Source: Streptomyces werraensis (GTDB lineage: Bacteria > Actinomycetota > Actinomycetes > Streptomycetales > Streptomycetaceae). From it: a stretch of 64,000 nt of DNA. A program made the translations under genes and the position numbers. The stretch covers positions 558,001 to 622,000 of the forward strand of contig BNBX01000001.1 in assembly GCA_014656175.1 (NCBI GenBank), read 5' to 3'. Under the pieces are notes generated by a model that was given only the letters and a program-made list of their open reading frames with translations, was not told the DNA's origin and did no database searches. Numbering within the stretch: position 1 is the first letter of the stretch; each line of letters starts with the position of its first letter. This document shows positions 17,128-25,579 of the stretch, in pieces.

Positions 17128-18438
17128 CTAGTCGAGGTAGCCGCGCAGTTGGTCGGCGTAGGCGTGGTCGCGGAGCTTGCCGAGGGTCTTGGACTCGATC
17201 TGCCGTATCCGCTCGCGGGTCACCCCGAAGATGCGGCCGATCTCCTCCAGCGTGCGGGGCCGTCCGTCGACCAGGCCGTAGCGCAGCTGCACCACCTTGC
17301 GCTCGCGCTCCCCCAGCGTGGACAGCACCGCCTCCAGGTGCTGCCGCAGCAGCAGGAACGCCGCCGACTCCACGGGGCTGGCGGCGTCGCCGTCCTCGAT
17401 GAGGTCGCCGAGCGCGACGTCGTCCTCCTCGCCCACGGGCGCGTGCAGCGACACCGGCTCCTGGGCCAGCCGCAGCACCTCGCCGACCCGCTCGGGCGGC
17501 AGGTCCAGATGGGCGGCGACCTCCTGCGGGGTCGGCTCGTAGCCGCGCTCCTGGAGCATCCGCCGCTGCACGCGCACCACGCGGTTGATCAGCTCCACGA
17601 CATGCACCGGCACACGGATGGTGCGGGCCTGGTCGGCGAGCGCCCGGGACATGGCCTGCCGGATCCACCAGGTCGCGTACGTGGAGAATTTGAAGCCGCG
17701 GGCGTAGTCGAACTTCTCGACGGCGCGGATCAGCCCGAGGTTGCCTTCCTGCACCAGGTCGAGCATGGTCAGCCCGCGTCCCACGTACCGCTTGGCCACG
17801 GACACCACGAGCCGCAGGTTCGCCTCGATCAGCCGGCGCTTGGCCATGCGGCCCATGACGACGAGCCGGTCCAGGTCGTGCGCGAGCCGGCTGTCCAGGT
17901 CGGGGGTGAGCCGCAGCTTCTCCTCGGCGAACAGCCCGGCCTCGACCCGGCGGGCGAGCTCCACCTCCTCGGCGGCGGTGAGCAGCGGGATGCGGCCGAT
18001 CTCCCGCAGGTACTGGCGGAACAGGTCGGAGGAGGGACCGCCGGTCTCGGGCCGCACCCGCGGGTCGACGGGCTCGGCCGGCTCCACGACGTCCGGCGGC
18101 CCGGCCTCGACGGGCTCCTCGGGACCGGTCCCGGGGCGCTGCCCGACGAGGCTCCGCGCGGGCATCGCCACCAGCAGATCCGCGTCCGGCGCTGCGCCGG
18201 CGACGTCCGTGTCGGTCTGGGTGAGGGTCTGGGTCTGCACGGGGGCGACCTCCAGGATGATCGCTGCCTGGGGGTGGGGCAGCGGTACTTCAGGGGCGGA
18301 GTCGACGGCCTCGCCGCTGTCCGTCCCGTACGCGATGAGCGGAACCGCGGGGGTGTGCGACCCGTCGCCGACGGGCCGGCCGCGCTCCGAGGACTCAGGC
18401 ACCGCCCCCCAGTGTGGGGTACGACACATCGTCCCCAC
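17128..18438 (-). CDS. hrdA: HrdA-type group 2 sigma-70 factor
   Basis: This protein has up to 436 aa. An acidic, Pro-rich N-terminal about 130 residues precedes region 1.2 ([20 protein letters not shown]). Region 2 follows ([39 protein letters not shown]), then region 3, and region 4.2 near the end with an HTH ([20 protein letters not shown]). Full regions 2-4 without ECF-style shortening make it a principal-like sigma factor that directs RNA polymerase to -10/-35 promoters. Placement next to dnaG matches hrdA rather than hrdB/C/D in streptomycetes, as far as I recall. The start is uncertain: ATG 18438 has only a GGGG run 3 nt away, and internal GTG/ATG codons are possible. Confidence 0.8.
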   Translation of the reverse strand: MGTMCRTPHWGAVPESSERGRPVGDGSHTPAVPLIAYGTDSGEAVDSAPEVPLPHPQAAIILEVAPVQTQTLTQTDTDVAGAAPDADLLVAMPARSLVGQRPGTGPEEPVEAGPPDVVEPAEPVDPRVRPETGGPSSDLFRQYLREIGRIPLLTAAEEVELARRVEAGLFAEEKLRLTPDLDSRLAHDLDRLVVMGRMAKRRLIEANLRLVVSVAKRYVGRGLTMLDLVQEGNLGLIRAVEKFDYARGFKFSTYATWWIRQAMSRALADQARTIRVPVHVVELINRVVRVQRRMLQERGYEPTPQEVAAHLDLPPERVGEVLRLAQEPVSLHAPVGEEDDVALGDLIEDGDAASPVESAAFLLLRQHLEAVLSTLGERERKVVQLRYGLVDGRPRTLEEIGRIFGVTRERIRQIESKTLGKLRDHAYADQLRGYLD

Positions 18439-18543
18439 GAGGGGCGTGCGATGACTTTTTGCGTCCGGCCGGTCACCGCGCGGTCATCCGGAAGCCTCAG
18501 CACCCCCCGCGAGAAACGGGTGTGTTCGCGGTAGGACCGCTGA

Positions 18544-20457
18544 CTACAGGGCTGCCGCGCCGTGTTCGCGCAGGGCCTGGTCGTACTGTTGGAGGACCCA
18601 CAACTCGTTTTGCACGGCGGACAGTTCGGCCTGGTCGGCGTGGTGCGACAGGCGGGCCAGCTTGCCGTTGACCTCGCGGACACGGCGCTCGACCGCGCGG
18701 CGCCGCACCCTGACCAGCACCTCGCCCGCGTACACCTCGTCGACCGCCCGGCGCATGATCGCCTCGACCGCCAGCTCCGTGACCATGGCGCGGACCGTGT
18801 CGTCGGGGGCCGCGTCGCGGACGCGGATCAGGTATTCCTGCGGGTCCTGGACGCCGTACTCGGCGCCGCCCGCGTCCAGGATCGCCTGGCGCACGGCCGC
18901 GTACGGCGGGGCGGTGAACTCGTCCACGCCGTACGCGTCGAAGGCCGGGGAGACCAGCTCCGGGCGCTGGAGGGCGAGCTTGAGCAGCTCACGCTCGGTG
19001 GCGAAGACCGGGTTGCGGAGGTTCAGGGCGGGGCCGCGCGGGGCGGCCGGGGCCGCGGCGTACTGCTGGGGGCCGCCGCCGGCGGGACGGCCACGCTCCG
19101 GGGCCGGGCCCTTGCCGCCGCGGTCGCGGGCCCAGCGGGCGAGCTGGGCGACCCGCTTGACGACGAACTGCGTGTCGAGGATGCCGAGCATCCCGGCGAG
19201 CTGGACGGCGACCTCGTGCTGGGCGCCGCTGTTCTTGATCCGGGCGACGACCGGGGCGGCCTCGTCCAGGGCGGCGGCGCGTCCGGCGGGGGTGTCCAGG
19301 TCGTAGCGGCCGACGATCTGGCGGAGTGCGAACTCGAACAGCGGGGTGCGCGGCTCGACCAGGTCGGCGACCGCCTCGTCGCCCTTGGCGAGGCGCAGGT
19401 CGCAGGGGTCCATGCCGTCGGGGGCGATGGCGATGTACGTCTCGGCGGCGAACTTCTGGTCGTCCTCGAAGGCGCGCAGGGCGGCCTTCTGCCCGGCCGC
19501 GTCGCCGTCGAAGGTGAAGATCACACGTGCCGAGCCGTTGTCCATCAGCAGGCGGCGCAGGATCTTGATGTGGTCGGTGCCGAAGGCGGTGCCGCAGGTG
19601 GCGATGGCCGTGGTGACGCCCGCGAGATGGCAGGCCATGACATCGGTGTAGCCCTCGACGACGACCGCGCGGGAGGACTTGGCGATGTCCTTCTTCGCCA
19701 GGTCGATGCCGTAGAGGACCTGCGACTTCCGGTAGATCGCCGTGTCGGGCGTGTTGAGGTACTTCGGGCCGTTGTCCGCCTCGTAGAGCTTGCGGGCGCC
19801 GAAGCCGACGACGTCCCCGCCGATGTCGCGGATGGGCCACATCAGCCGGCCGCGGAACCGGTCGATGGGTCCGCGGCGGCCCTCCTGGGCGAGACCGGAG
19901 AGCACCAGCTCCTTGTCGCTGAAGCCCTTGCCGCGCAGGAAGCGGGTCAGGTGGTCCCAGCCCTGCGGGCTGTAGCCGACGCCGAAGTGCACGGCGGCGG
20001 CCTGGTCGAAGCCGCGCTCGGCGAGGAAGACCCGGCCGGTCTCCGCCTCGGGGCTGGTCGCGAGCTGTTCCGCGTACCACTCGGCGGCCAGCTTGTGCGC
20101 CTCGACCAGGCGGATGCGCTCCCCGCGCTGGTGGGACGGGTTGTACCCGCCCTCCTCGTAGCGCAGGGTGATGCCGGCCTGTCCGGCCAGCCGCTCGACC
20201 GCCTCCGAGAAGGTGAGGTGGTCGATCTTCATCACGAACGTGATGGTGTCTCCGCCCTCCTGGCAGCCGAAGCAGTGGAAGAGTCCCTTGCCCGGGCTGA
20301 CCTGGAAGGACGGCGACTTCTCGTCGTGGAACGGACAGAGGCCCTTGAGGTTGCCGCCGCCCGCGTTCCGCAGCTGGAGGTACTCGGACACCACGGCGTC
20401 GATCGGGACCGCGTCCCGAACCGCCTTCACGTCCTCGTCGTTGATCCTCCCGGCCAC
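18544..20457 (-). CDS. dnaG: DNA primase DnaG
   Basis: This 637-aa protein has a GTG start at 20457. The N-terminal zinc ribbon is CPFHDEKSPSFQV followed by GLFHCFGCQEGGDT (Cys/His/Cys/Cys at about residues 41-65). The TOPRIM region contains VVVEGYTDVMACHLAGVTTA and VIFTFDGDAAGQKAALRAF (about 265-325, conserved Glu and DxD). The C-terminal third is the DnaB helicase-binding region, linked by a Pro/Gly-rich stretch. It synthesises RNA primers at the replication fork. It lies downstream of dgt and the flavoprotein on the same strand, and upstream of the sigma factor gene, recalling the classical primase-sigma macromolecular operon. Confidence 0.96.
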   Translation of the reverse strand: MAGRINDEDVKAVRDAVPIDAVVSEYLQLRNAGGGNLKGLCPFHDEKSPSFQVSPGKGLFHCFGCQEGGDTITFVMKIDHLTFSEAVERLAGQAGITLRYEEGGYNPSHQRGERIRLVEAHKLAAEWYAEQLATSPEAETGRVFLAERGFDQAAAVHFGVGYSPQGWDHLTRFLRGKGFSDKELVLSGLAQEGRRGPIDRFRGRLMWPIRDIGGDVVGFGARKLYEADNGPKYLNTPDTAIYRKSQVLYGIDLAKKDIAKSSRAVVVEGYTDVMACHLAGVTTAIATCGTAFGTDHIKILRRLLMDNGSARVIFTFDGDAAGQKAALRAFEDDQKFAAETYIAIAPDGMDPCDLRLAKGDEAVADLVEPRTPLFEFALRQIVGRYDLDTPAGRAAALDEAAPVVARIKNSGAQHEVAVQLAGMLGILDTQFVVKRVAQLARWARDRGGKGPAPERGRPAGGGPQQYAAAPAAPRGPALNLRNPVFATERELLKLALQRPELVSPAFDAYGVDEFTAPPYAAVRQAILDAGGAEYGVQDPQEYLIRVRDAAPDDTVRAMVTELAVEAIMRRAVDEVYAGEVLVRVRRRAVERRVREVNGKLARLSHHADQAELSAVQNELWVLQQYDQALREHGAAAL

Positions 20458-20506
20458 GCGTGAATTCTACGGGGCCCCTGTGACATCCCCGGCCGCCCCA
20501 GCGCCC

Positions 20507-20572
20507 CCCGAGGGGCGCGAGGCTGTGCCATGTGCGGCTCCGCCGCGTGGGCGCGACCAGCCACAACGAGCC
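20507..20572 (+). repeat. Variant copy of a dispersed intergenic repeat
   Basis: The stretch with GAGGGGCGCGAGGCTGTG, GGCTCCGCCGCGTGGGCGCG and ACCAGCCACAACGAGCCCGC lies between dnaG and the flavoprotein gene. It shares the GGGGCGCG...GCGACCAGCCAC framework with the repeats at 39.2 and 48 kb but has a different middle. From memory, such sequences are frequent between Streptomyces genes. Confidence 0.5.
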
Positions 20573-20605
20573 CGCACCCGCGACGGAACAGCCCCCGGGG
20601 CGCCC

Positions 20606-21871
20606 CTAGGCGACGAGACTCTCCAACGGCACATGCGGATCCGCCAGCGCGTCCATGTCCACCGGCTCGCGGGAGCGGATCAGCGCCTGGATGGGATCCG
20701 TGACATCCCACACGTTCACGTTCATCCCGGCCAGCACCCTCCCCTCGCGCACCCAGAACGCGATGAACTCCCGCTTGCCCGCGTCGCCCCGGACGACCAC
20801 CTGGTCGTAGGACCCGGGCGGCGCCCACCCCGAGTACTCCATGCCCAGGTCGTACTGGTCGGTGAAGAAGTACGGGACGCGGTCGTAGATCTCGTCCCGG
20901 CCGAGCATGGAGCGCGCCGCCGCCGGGCCGCCGTTCAGCGCGTTGGCCCAGTGCTCGACCCGCAGCCGGGTGGAGAACAGCGCGTGCGGGAAGGACGCGA
21001 CGTCGCCGGCCGCGTAGACGTCCGGGTCGGACGTGCGCAGCCGCTCGTCGACGAGGACGCCCCCGCCGGACGCGGGGTCCGCCAGCTCCAGGCCCGCCGC
21101 CTCCGCGAGGGCGGTCCGCGGGGCCGCGCCGATCGCGGCGAGCACGGCGTGCGCCGGGTGCTCCTCGCCGTCGTCGGTGCGGGCGGCGAGGACCATCCCG
21201 TCCTGGCCGGTGATCTCGGTGAGCGAGGCGCCGAAGTGGAACCGCACGCCGTGCTCGCGGTGCAGCTCGGCGAAGAGCGCCCCGAGTTCGGGGCCGAGCA
21301 CCGAGTGCAGCGGGGCCGGCCCCCGGTGGACGACGGTGACCTCCGCGCCGTAGTGCCGGGCGGCCGCCGCGATCTCCAGGCCGATCCAGCCCGCGCCGGC
21401 GATCACGAGGTGGCCGTTGTCCCGGCCGAGGGAGGTGAGGACGCCCTTGAGGCGCTCGGAGTGCGCGAGGCGGCGCAGGTGGTGGACTCCGACGAGGTCG
21501 GTGCCCGGAATGTCGAGCCGGCGGGGCTCCGCTCCGGTGGCGAGCAGCAGCTTGTCGTAGCGGACGGTGGTGCCGTCCTCGCCGAAGCGGACGGTCTTCG
21601 CCGCACGGTCGACCGCGGCGACGGTCGCCCCCAGGTGCAGCTCCACGTCGTGCTGCGCGTACCAGGCGGGTTCGTGCACGAAGACGCTGTCGCGCTCCGC
21701 CGAGCCGAGGAGGTAGCCCTTGGACAGCGGCGGACGCTCGTAGGGGTGGTCGCGTTCGTCGCAGATCAGTATCACGCGGCCGGTGAAGCCCTCCGCTCTC
21801 AGCGTCTCGGCCGCCTTTGCGCCGGCCAGGCCGCCTCCCACGATGACGAAAGTCTGATCCGCGTCGACCAC
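20606..21871 (-). CDS. FAD/NAD(P)-dependent oxidoreductase (ferredoxin reductase-like)
   Basis: This 421-aa flavoprotein has an N-terminal FAD site FVIVGGGLAGAKAAETLRAE (residues 9-28). The sequence YERPPLSKGYLLG (about 43-55) is typical of rhodocoxin/putidaredoxin-reductase-like enzymes. The NAD(P) site is LVIAGAGWIGLEIAAAARHY (about 144-163), and a second FAD motif VYAAGDVASFP lies near 277. A C-terminal reductase domain follows. It would pass electrons from NAD(P)H to a ferredoxin serving a P450 or oxygenase, but no ferredoxin gene adjoins it. It is unrelated to its replication neighbours in role. Confidence 0.85.
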   Translation of the reverse strand: MVDADQTFVIVGGGLAGAKAAETLRAEGFTGRVILICDERDHPYERPPLSKGYLLGSAERDSVFVHEPAWYAQHDVELHLGATVAAVDRAAKTVRFGEDGTTVRYDKLLLATGAEPRRLDIPGTDLVGVHHLRRLAHSERLKGVLTSLGRDNGHLVIAGAGWIGLEIAAAARHYGAEVTVVHRGPAPLHSVLGPELGALFAELHREHGVRFHFGASLTEITGQDGMVLAARTDDGEEHPAHAVLAAIGAAPRTALAEAAGLELADPASGGGVLVDERLRTSDPDVYAAGDVASFPHALFSTRLRVEHWANALNGGPAAARSMLGRDEIYDRVPYFFTDQYDLGMEYSGWAPPGSYDQVVVRGDAGKREFIAFWVREGRVLAGMNVNVWDVTDPIQALIRSREPVDMDALADPHVPLESLVA

Positions 21872-21971
21872 GTGATGCCTCCTTCGAGCGTTGCCACCAG
21901 CGAGCCTCCCGCAAGCGGAAGGCTGCGGGAAGGGGGAGTGACCCGATCAGGCCACCCGTCTCACGCCCGTC

Positions 21972-23279
21972 TCACGTCCGGGCGGTGAGCCGGGCGTGCA
22001 GCGAGCGGGCCGAGGCGTCCGTCAGGGAGGCGATCTGGTCCACGACGACCCGCTTGCGGGCGCGGTCGTCCGGCGCCCGGTCGAACAGCGTCCGGAACTG
22101 CGGGTCCAGCCCCTCGGGCGCGCGGGCGGTCAGCGCCTCCGCCAGCTCCAGCACGACGACGCGCTGGTCGGCGCGGAGCCGCTCCTGCTCGGCGCGCTGC
22201 ATGACGTACCGGTCGGCGACGGCCTTGAGGACCGCGCACTCCATGCGGGTGGAGCGCGGCACGACCAGCTCGGCCGCGTACCGGGTGAGGCGGCCGCCGC
22301 CCCAGGCCTGCCGGGTGGCGCCCTCGGCGGCGAGACAGAAGCGGCCGATGAGCTGGCTGGTGGCGTCCTTGAGGCGGGCCTGCGCGACGGCGGTGCCGTC
22401 GTAGCCGTGCGGCCACCACTCCTGGGCGAGCAGCCGGTCGAGGGCCTCGGCCAGCTCGGCGGGGTCGGTGTCCGCCGGGACGTACCGGCCGACGGCGACC
22501 GCGAAGACCGCGTCCCGCTCCGGGTCGGCGTGCAGGCAGTTGGGGTCGATGTGCCCCGCGTGCAGGCCGTCCTCCACGTCGTGCACCGAGTACGCCACGT
22601 CGTCCGCCCAGTCCATGACCTGCGCCTCGAAGCAGGTGCGGGTGCCGGGGGCGTCCTTGCGGAGCCATTCGAAGACCGGGCGGTCGTCGTCGTAGACGCC
22701 GAACTTCACGGAGGCCGGGTCGGTGGGGTGGGCGCCGCGCGGCCAGGGGTACTTGGTGGCCGCGTCGAGGGTGGCCCGGGTGAGGTTGAGGCCGACGGAG
22801 CCGTCGGGGGTGAACCGCTTGGGCTCGATGCGGGTGAGCAGCCGCAGCGACTGGGCGTTGCCCTCGAAGCCGCCGCAGTCGCGGGCGAACTCGTTCAGCG
22901 CCTGCTCGCCGTTGTGCCCGAAGGGCGGGTGGCCGAGGTCGTGGGAGAGGCAGGCGGCCTCCACCAGGTCGGGGTCGCAGCCGAGGGCGGCGCCCAGCTC
23001 CCGGCCGACCTGGGCGCATTCCAGGGAGTGGGTGAGGCGGGTGCGGGGGCTGGCGTCCCACACCTGGCTCTGCTCGCCGGGGGTGACGACCTGCGTCTTG
23101 CCGGCGAGGCGGCGCAGGGCGGCGGAGTGCAGCACGCGGGCCCGGTCGCGCTGGAAGGCGGTGCGGCCGGGCCGCTTGTCGGGCTCGGCGGCCCAGCGCT
23201 CGACGGCCGACGGGTCGTACCCGGCGGGCGGGAGGTGGTGTGCGGACGGGTCGGTCGTGCCGGTCGTGATGCCTTCCAT
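21972..23279 (-). CDS. dgt: Deoxyguanosinetriphosphate triphosphohydrolase-like protein
   Basis: This 435-aa HD-domain protein starts at ATG 23279 ([17 protein letters not shown]); longer in-frame extensions run into the divergent region and are not needed. Signature segments are [20 protein letters not shown] (about 75-94), [20 protein letters not shown] (about 107-126, the HD pair plus further His ligands) and [20 protein letters not shown] (about 215-234). Members cleave dNTPs to nucleoside plus tripolyphosphate and affect dNTP pools. It precedes dnaG on the same strand, with the flavoprotein between. Confidence 0.92.
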   Translation of the reverse strand: MEGITTGTTDPSAHHLPPAGYDPSAVERWAAEPDKRPGRTAFQRDRARVLHSAALRRLAGKTQVVTPGEQSQVWDASPRTRLTHSLECAQVGRELGAALGCDPDLVEAACLSHDLGHPPFGHNGEQALNEFARDCGGFEGNAQSLRLLTRIEPKRFTPDGSVGLNLTRATLDAATKYPWPRGAHPTDPASVKFGVYDDDRPVFEWLRKDAPGTRTCFEAQVMDWADDVAYSVHDVEDGLHAGHIDPNCLHADPERDAVFAVAVGRYVPADTDPAELAEALDRLLAQEWWPHGYDGTAVAQARLKDATSQLIGRFCLAAEGATRQAWGGGRLTRYAAELVVPRSTRMECAVLKAVADRYVMQRAEQERLRADQRVVVLELAEALTARAPEGLDPQFRTLFDRAPDDRARKRVVVDQIASLTDASARSLHARLTART

Positions 23280-23328
23280 GACCCGACAGTAGCCCCGGCC
23301 GGTGACATCCCGGACACCGGTGGCCGTG

Positions 23329-24129
23329 TCAGGCCGTCGCCAGGGCGGCCGGCCCGGCGACCGGGGTCCCGGGCCGCAGCGCCTGGTCGTAGCGGTGGAG
23401 GAGCAGGCGGGCCATCGCGGGGTGGGTGCCGAGCGGGTCGGAGACGGTGCCGGGCGCCGCGTCCGCGCACTCGGCGGCGAACCGGCCGGGCGCGGTGAAG
23501 CAGGAGGCGACGGCGACCCGGGTACGCCCGCGGGCGGCGAGGGAGCGGACCGCGTCGGGCACGGTGGGCGCGGCGGCGGAGGCGTAGGCGGGGACGACGG
23601 GCACGCCGAGCCGGGCGGCGAGCAGGGCGGCGATGCGTTCGGTGTCGGCGCGGGAGGCGGGGGCGCGGGACCCGGCGGCGGCCAGCACCACGGCGCTGCG
23701 GCGGCGCTCACCCGCGTCCCGGGGCGGCTGCCAGCCGGCCTCGGCGAGCCGGGCGTGCAGGGCGTCGACGAGGAGGGGGTGCGCGCCGAGCGGGTCGGCG
23801 ACGCGGGTGGGCAGCGACGCCTCGGCGGCGGCGTCGGGGATGTCTTGGGTGACATGGTGGCCGCGGCCGAACAGCAGCGGGACGAGCACGGCCGAGCCGG
23901 CGCGGGACGCGGCCAGCTCGTCGAGGGTGTCGGGGAGCAGCGGGGCGTTCAGCTCGATGTGCCCCAGGTGCACCTGCAGGCCGGGCCGCAGCGCGCGGAC
24001 CCGTTCCAGCAGCCGCAGCGCGGTGGCCAGGGCGCGCGGGTCGCGGCTGCCGTGGGCCACCACGACGAGGGCGGGGGGCGGGACGGCCGGGCGGGGCCGG
24101 GCGCCGGGGTGCATCGAGTACGCCGTCAT
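23329..24129 (-). CDS. Sirohydrochlorin chelatase (CbiX-like)
   Basis: This 266-aa protein contains [19 protein letters not shown] (about 18-36), the catalytic His-containing opening motif of CbiX/SirB chelatases. [20 protein letters not shown] (about 81-100) carries the second motif, and a second, diverged repeat follows ([20 protein letters not shown] near 212-231). The family inserts Co or Fe into sirohydrochlorin. Next to nitrate and nitrite reductase genes, iron insertion to make siroheme for NirB is the likely role, though this is contextual. The ATG at 24129 or an internal Met (MHPGARP) may start the protein. Confidence 0.82.
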   Translation of the reverse strand: MTAYSMHPGARPRPAVPPPALVVVAHGSRDPRALATALRLLERVRALRPGLQVHLGHIELNAPLLPDTLDELAASRAGSAVLVPLLFGRGHHVTQDIPDAAAEASLPTRVADPLGAHPLLVDALHARLAEAGWQPPRDAGERRRSAVVLAAAGSRAPASRADTERIAALLAARLGVPVVPAYASAAAPTVPDAVRSLAARGRTRVAVASCFTAPGRFAAECADAAPGTVSDPLGTHPAMARLLLHRYDQALRPGTPVAGPAALATA

Positions 24130-24329
24130 GCAGCGAGCGTGACCGGACGAGGTTGCCCTGCCGTTGCGCCGGGGTCACGGGTGTTTGCGGGGTGTTCACG
24201 CGGGGCCGGGGGGCGGTGTGAGGCGGCCTGCCCTCCCCGTCGGCGCGTGAGGCCGGTCACAGGGCGCGAACCGCAGGCCCCGGCCCGGCGTCCTACCGGG
24301 TCCAGGACCGACCCGGGGGAGGCCGTCCC

Positions 24330-25034
24330 ATGCGCCGTATCACCGTCCGCCGCCCGCGCCTGCCGCGCACCCGTGCGGGACAGCGGCGGCTGGTGCAGGC
24401 CGCGGTGGCGGTGTGCGTGCTGGCGCTGCTGCCGGCGACCTGGCTGCGGCTGAGCACGGGCGACCGGCTGCGCACCGTCGCCGACGTGCCGCGCACCGAG
24501 GTGGCCGTCGTCTTCGGCGCGGGGCTGTGGGACGGGGAGCCGTCGCCGTACCTGGCGCACCGGCTGGACGCGGCGGCGGAGCTGTACCGCGCGGGGCGGA
24601 TCCGGGTGGTGCTGGTCACCGGTGACAACAGCCGGAAGGACTACGACGAGCCGGACGCGATGCGCGCCTACCTGACCCGCCACGGGGTGCCGGACACACG
24701 GATCGTCAGCGACTACGCGGGCTTCGACACCTGGGACTCCTGTGTCCGCGCCCGGAAGATCTTCGGGGTGGACCGGGCGGTGCTGATCAGCCAGGGCTTC
24801 CACATCCGCCGCGCGGTGGCCCTGTGCGAGGCGGCGGGCGTCGCGTCGTACGGCGTCGGCGTGGACGACCGCCACGACGTCACCTGGTACTACGGGGGCG
24901 CCCGCGAGGTCCTCGCGGCGGGCAAGGCGGCCCTGGACGCGGCGTTCCGCCCGGACCCCCGCTTCCTGGGGCCGGAGGAGCCGGGGGTGCGCAGGGCCTT
25001 GGCGGACGCCGAGGGTTCCGGCACGCCGGACTGA
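24330..25034 (+). CDS. SanA/YdcF-like DUF218 membrane-anchored protein
   Basis: This 234-aa protein has a basic N-terminus, one membrane span (about 20-40, AAVAVCVLALLPATWL), then a DUF218 domain. EVAVVFGAGLWDGEPSPYLA (about 57-76), RIRVVLVTGDNSRKDYDEPD (about 90-109), DTWDSCVRARKIFGVDRAVL and ISQGFHIRRAVALCEAAGV match SanA, whose loss alters envelope vancomycin permeability in enterics. It probably acts at the outer face of the membrane on envelope precursors; the reaction is unknown. It is divergent from the CbiX gene and followed by a decayed toxin-antitoxin locus. Confidence 0.82.
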   Translation: MRRITVRRPRLPRTRAGQRRLVQAAVAVCVLALLPATWLRLSTGDRLRTVADVPRTEVAVVFGAGLWDGEPSPYLAHRLDAAAELYRAGRIRVVLVTGDNSRKDYDEPDAMRAYLTRHGVPDTRIVSDYAGFDTWDSCVRARKIFGVDRAVLISQGFHIRRAVALCEAAGVASYGVGVDDRHDVTWYYGGAREVLAAGKAALDAAFRPDPRFLGPEEPGVRRALADAEGSGTPD

Positions 25035-25070
25035 CAGCTCCGGCGCGCATACCGGAGTATGCATTCACCC

Positions 25071-25467
25071 ATGGCGGATACGACGCGCATCACGGTGACC
25101 CTCCCGACGGAGCAGGTCGCCGGGCTGAAGAAGCTCACCGACAACGTCTCCGGCCATGTCGCCGAAGCCGTGGCTCGTCGCTGCGGCACCACGTCGGAGC
25201 CAACACCATCGTCGAGGTGAGTCACGCACGGGTGAACACCGCCCGGATGCGGTGGGCGCTGTCCCGCGTCAGGGTCGAGCCGGTGACCGAGCAGGCGGCG
25301 GGAGCGGCTGCGGAGCTGCTCGAAGCGGCCGGCCTGCACGGGCACGAGTACGCGCGACGGTGGCCGAGATGGCGCTGCGCCAGCCGGGCCCCGTGGCCGT
25401 ACTGACCTCCGACATCGACGCCATGGCGCGGCTGTGCGGGGACCGTGTCCGGCTCGTCGGCATCTGA
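25071..25467 (+). pseudogene. Decayed VapBC-type toxin-antitoxin locus
   Basis: An ATG at 25071 opens MADTTRITVTLPTEQVAGLK followed by KLTDNVSGHVAEAVARR, an antitoxin N-terminus, which stops prematurely in the frame at about 25219. In a second frame VGANTIVEVSHARVNTARMR then WALSRVRVEPVTEQAA and GLHGHEYA read as the middle of a PIN-domain toxin. A third frame (from about 25359) continues TVAEMALRQPGPVAVLTSD and IDAMARLCGDRVRLVGI to a stop at 25467. The antitoxin C-terminus and toxin N-terminus (with its first catalytic Asp) are missing, as from one internal deletion, and a later frameshift breaks the rest. No functional toxin can be made. Confidence 0.75.
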
Positions 25468-25529
25468 GGCAGGCGCGGCGGTGCCTCACCGGGGTCGTCC
25501 GGCGGCAGAGAGGTCGTCGTGTCCGGGGT

Positions 25530-25556
25530 GTAACCGCGGTCGGCGTGGTGCGTAAC
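25530..25556 (+). promoter_or_regulatory. Putative GlnR-type site upstream of nasA
   Basis: Two perfect GTAAC half-sites start at 25530 and 25552, exactly 22 bp apart. That is the spacing of the two a-sites in the GlnR consensus gTnAC-n6-GaAAC-n6-gTnAC. The b-sites (25541-25545 and after) are degenerate. The site ends 23 bp before the nasA ATG. Nitrogen control of nasA by GlnR is established in streptomycetes; binding here is inferred. Confidence 0.55.
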
Positions 25557-25579
25557 ACCGGCACCGCAGCCTGGGCCGT

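Noticed and set aside
15110..17668. 852-codon minus-strand open frame across the second ABC gene
   Set aside because: It is a shadow of the ABC transporter gene and runs through a strong terminator; the plus-strand gene has all family motifs.
18405..18460. Short inverted repeats (CCCCA...TGGGG) at the start of the sigma factor gene
   Set aside because: Arms are only 4-5 bp and expected by chance at this base composition.
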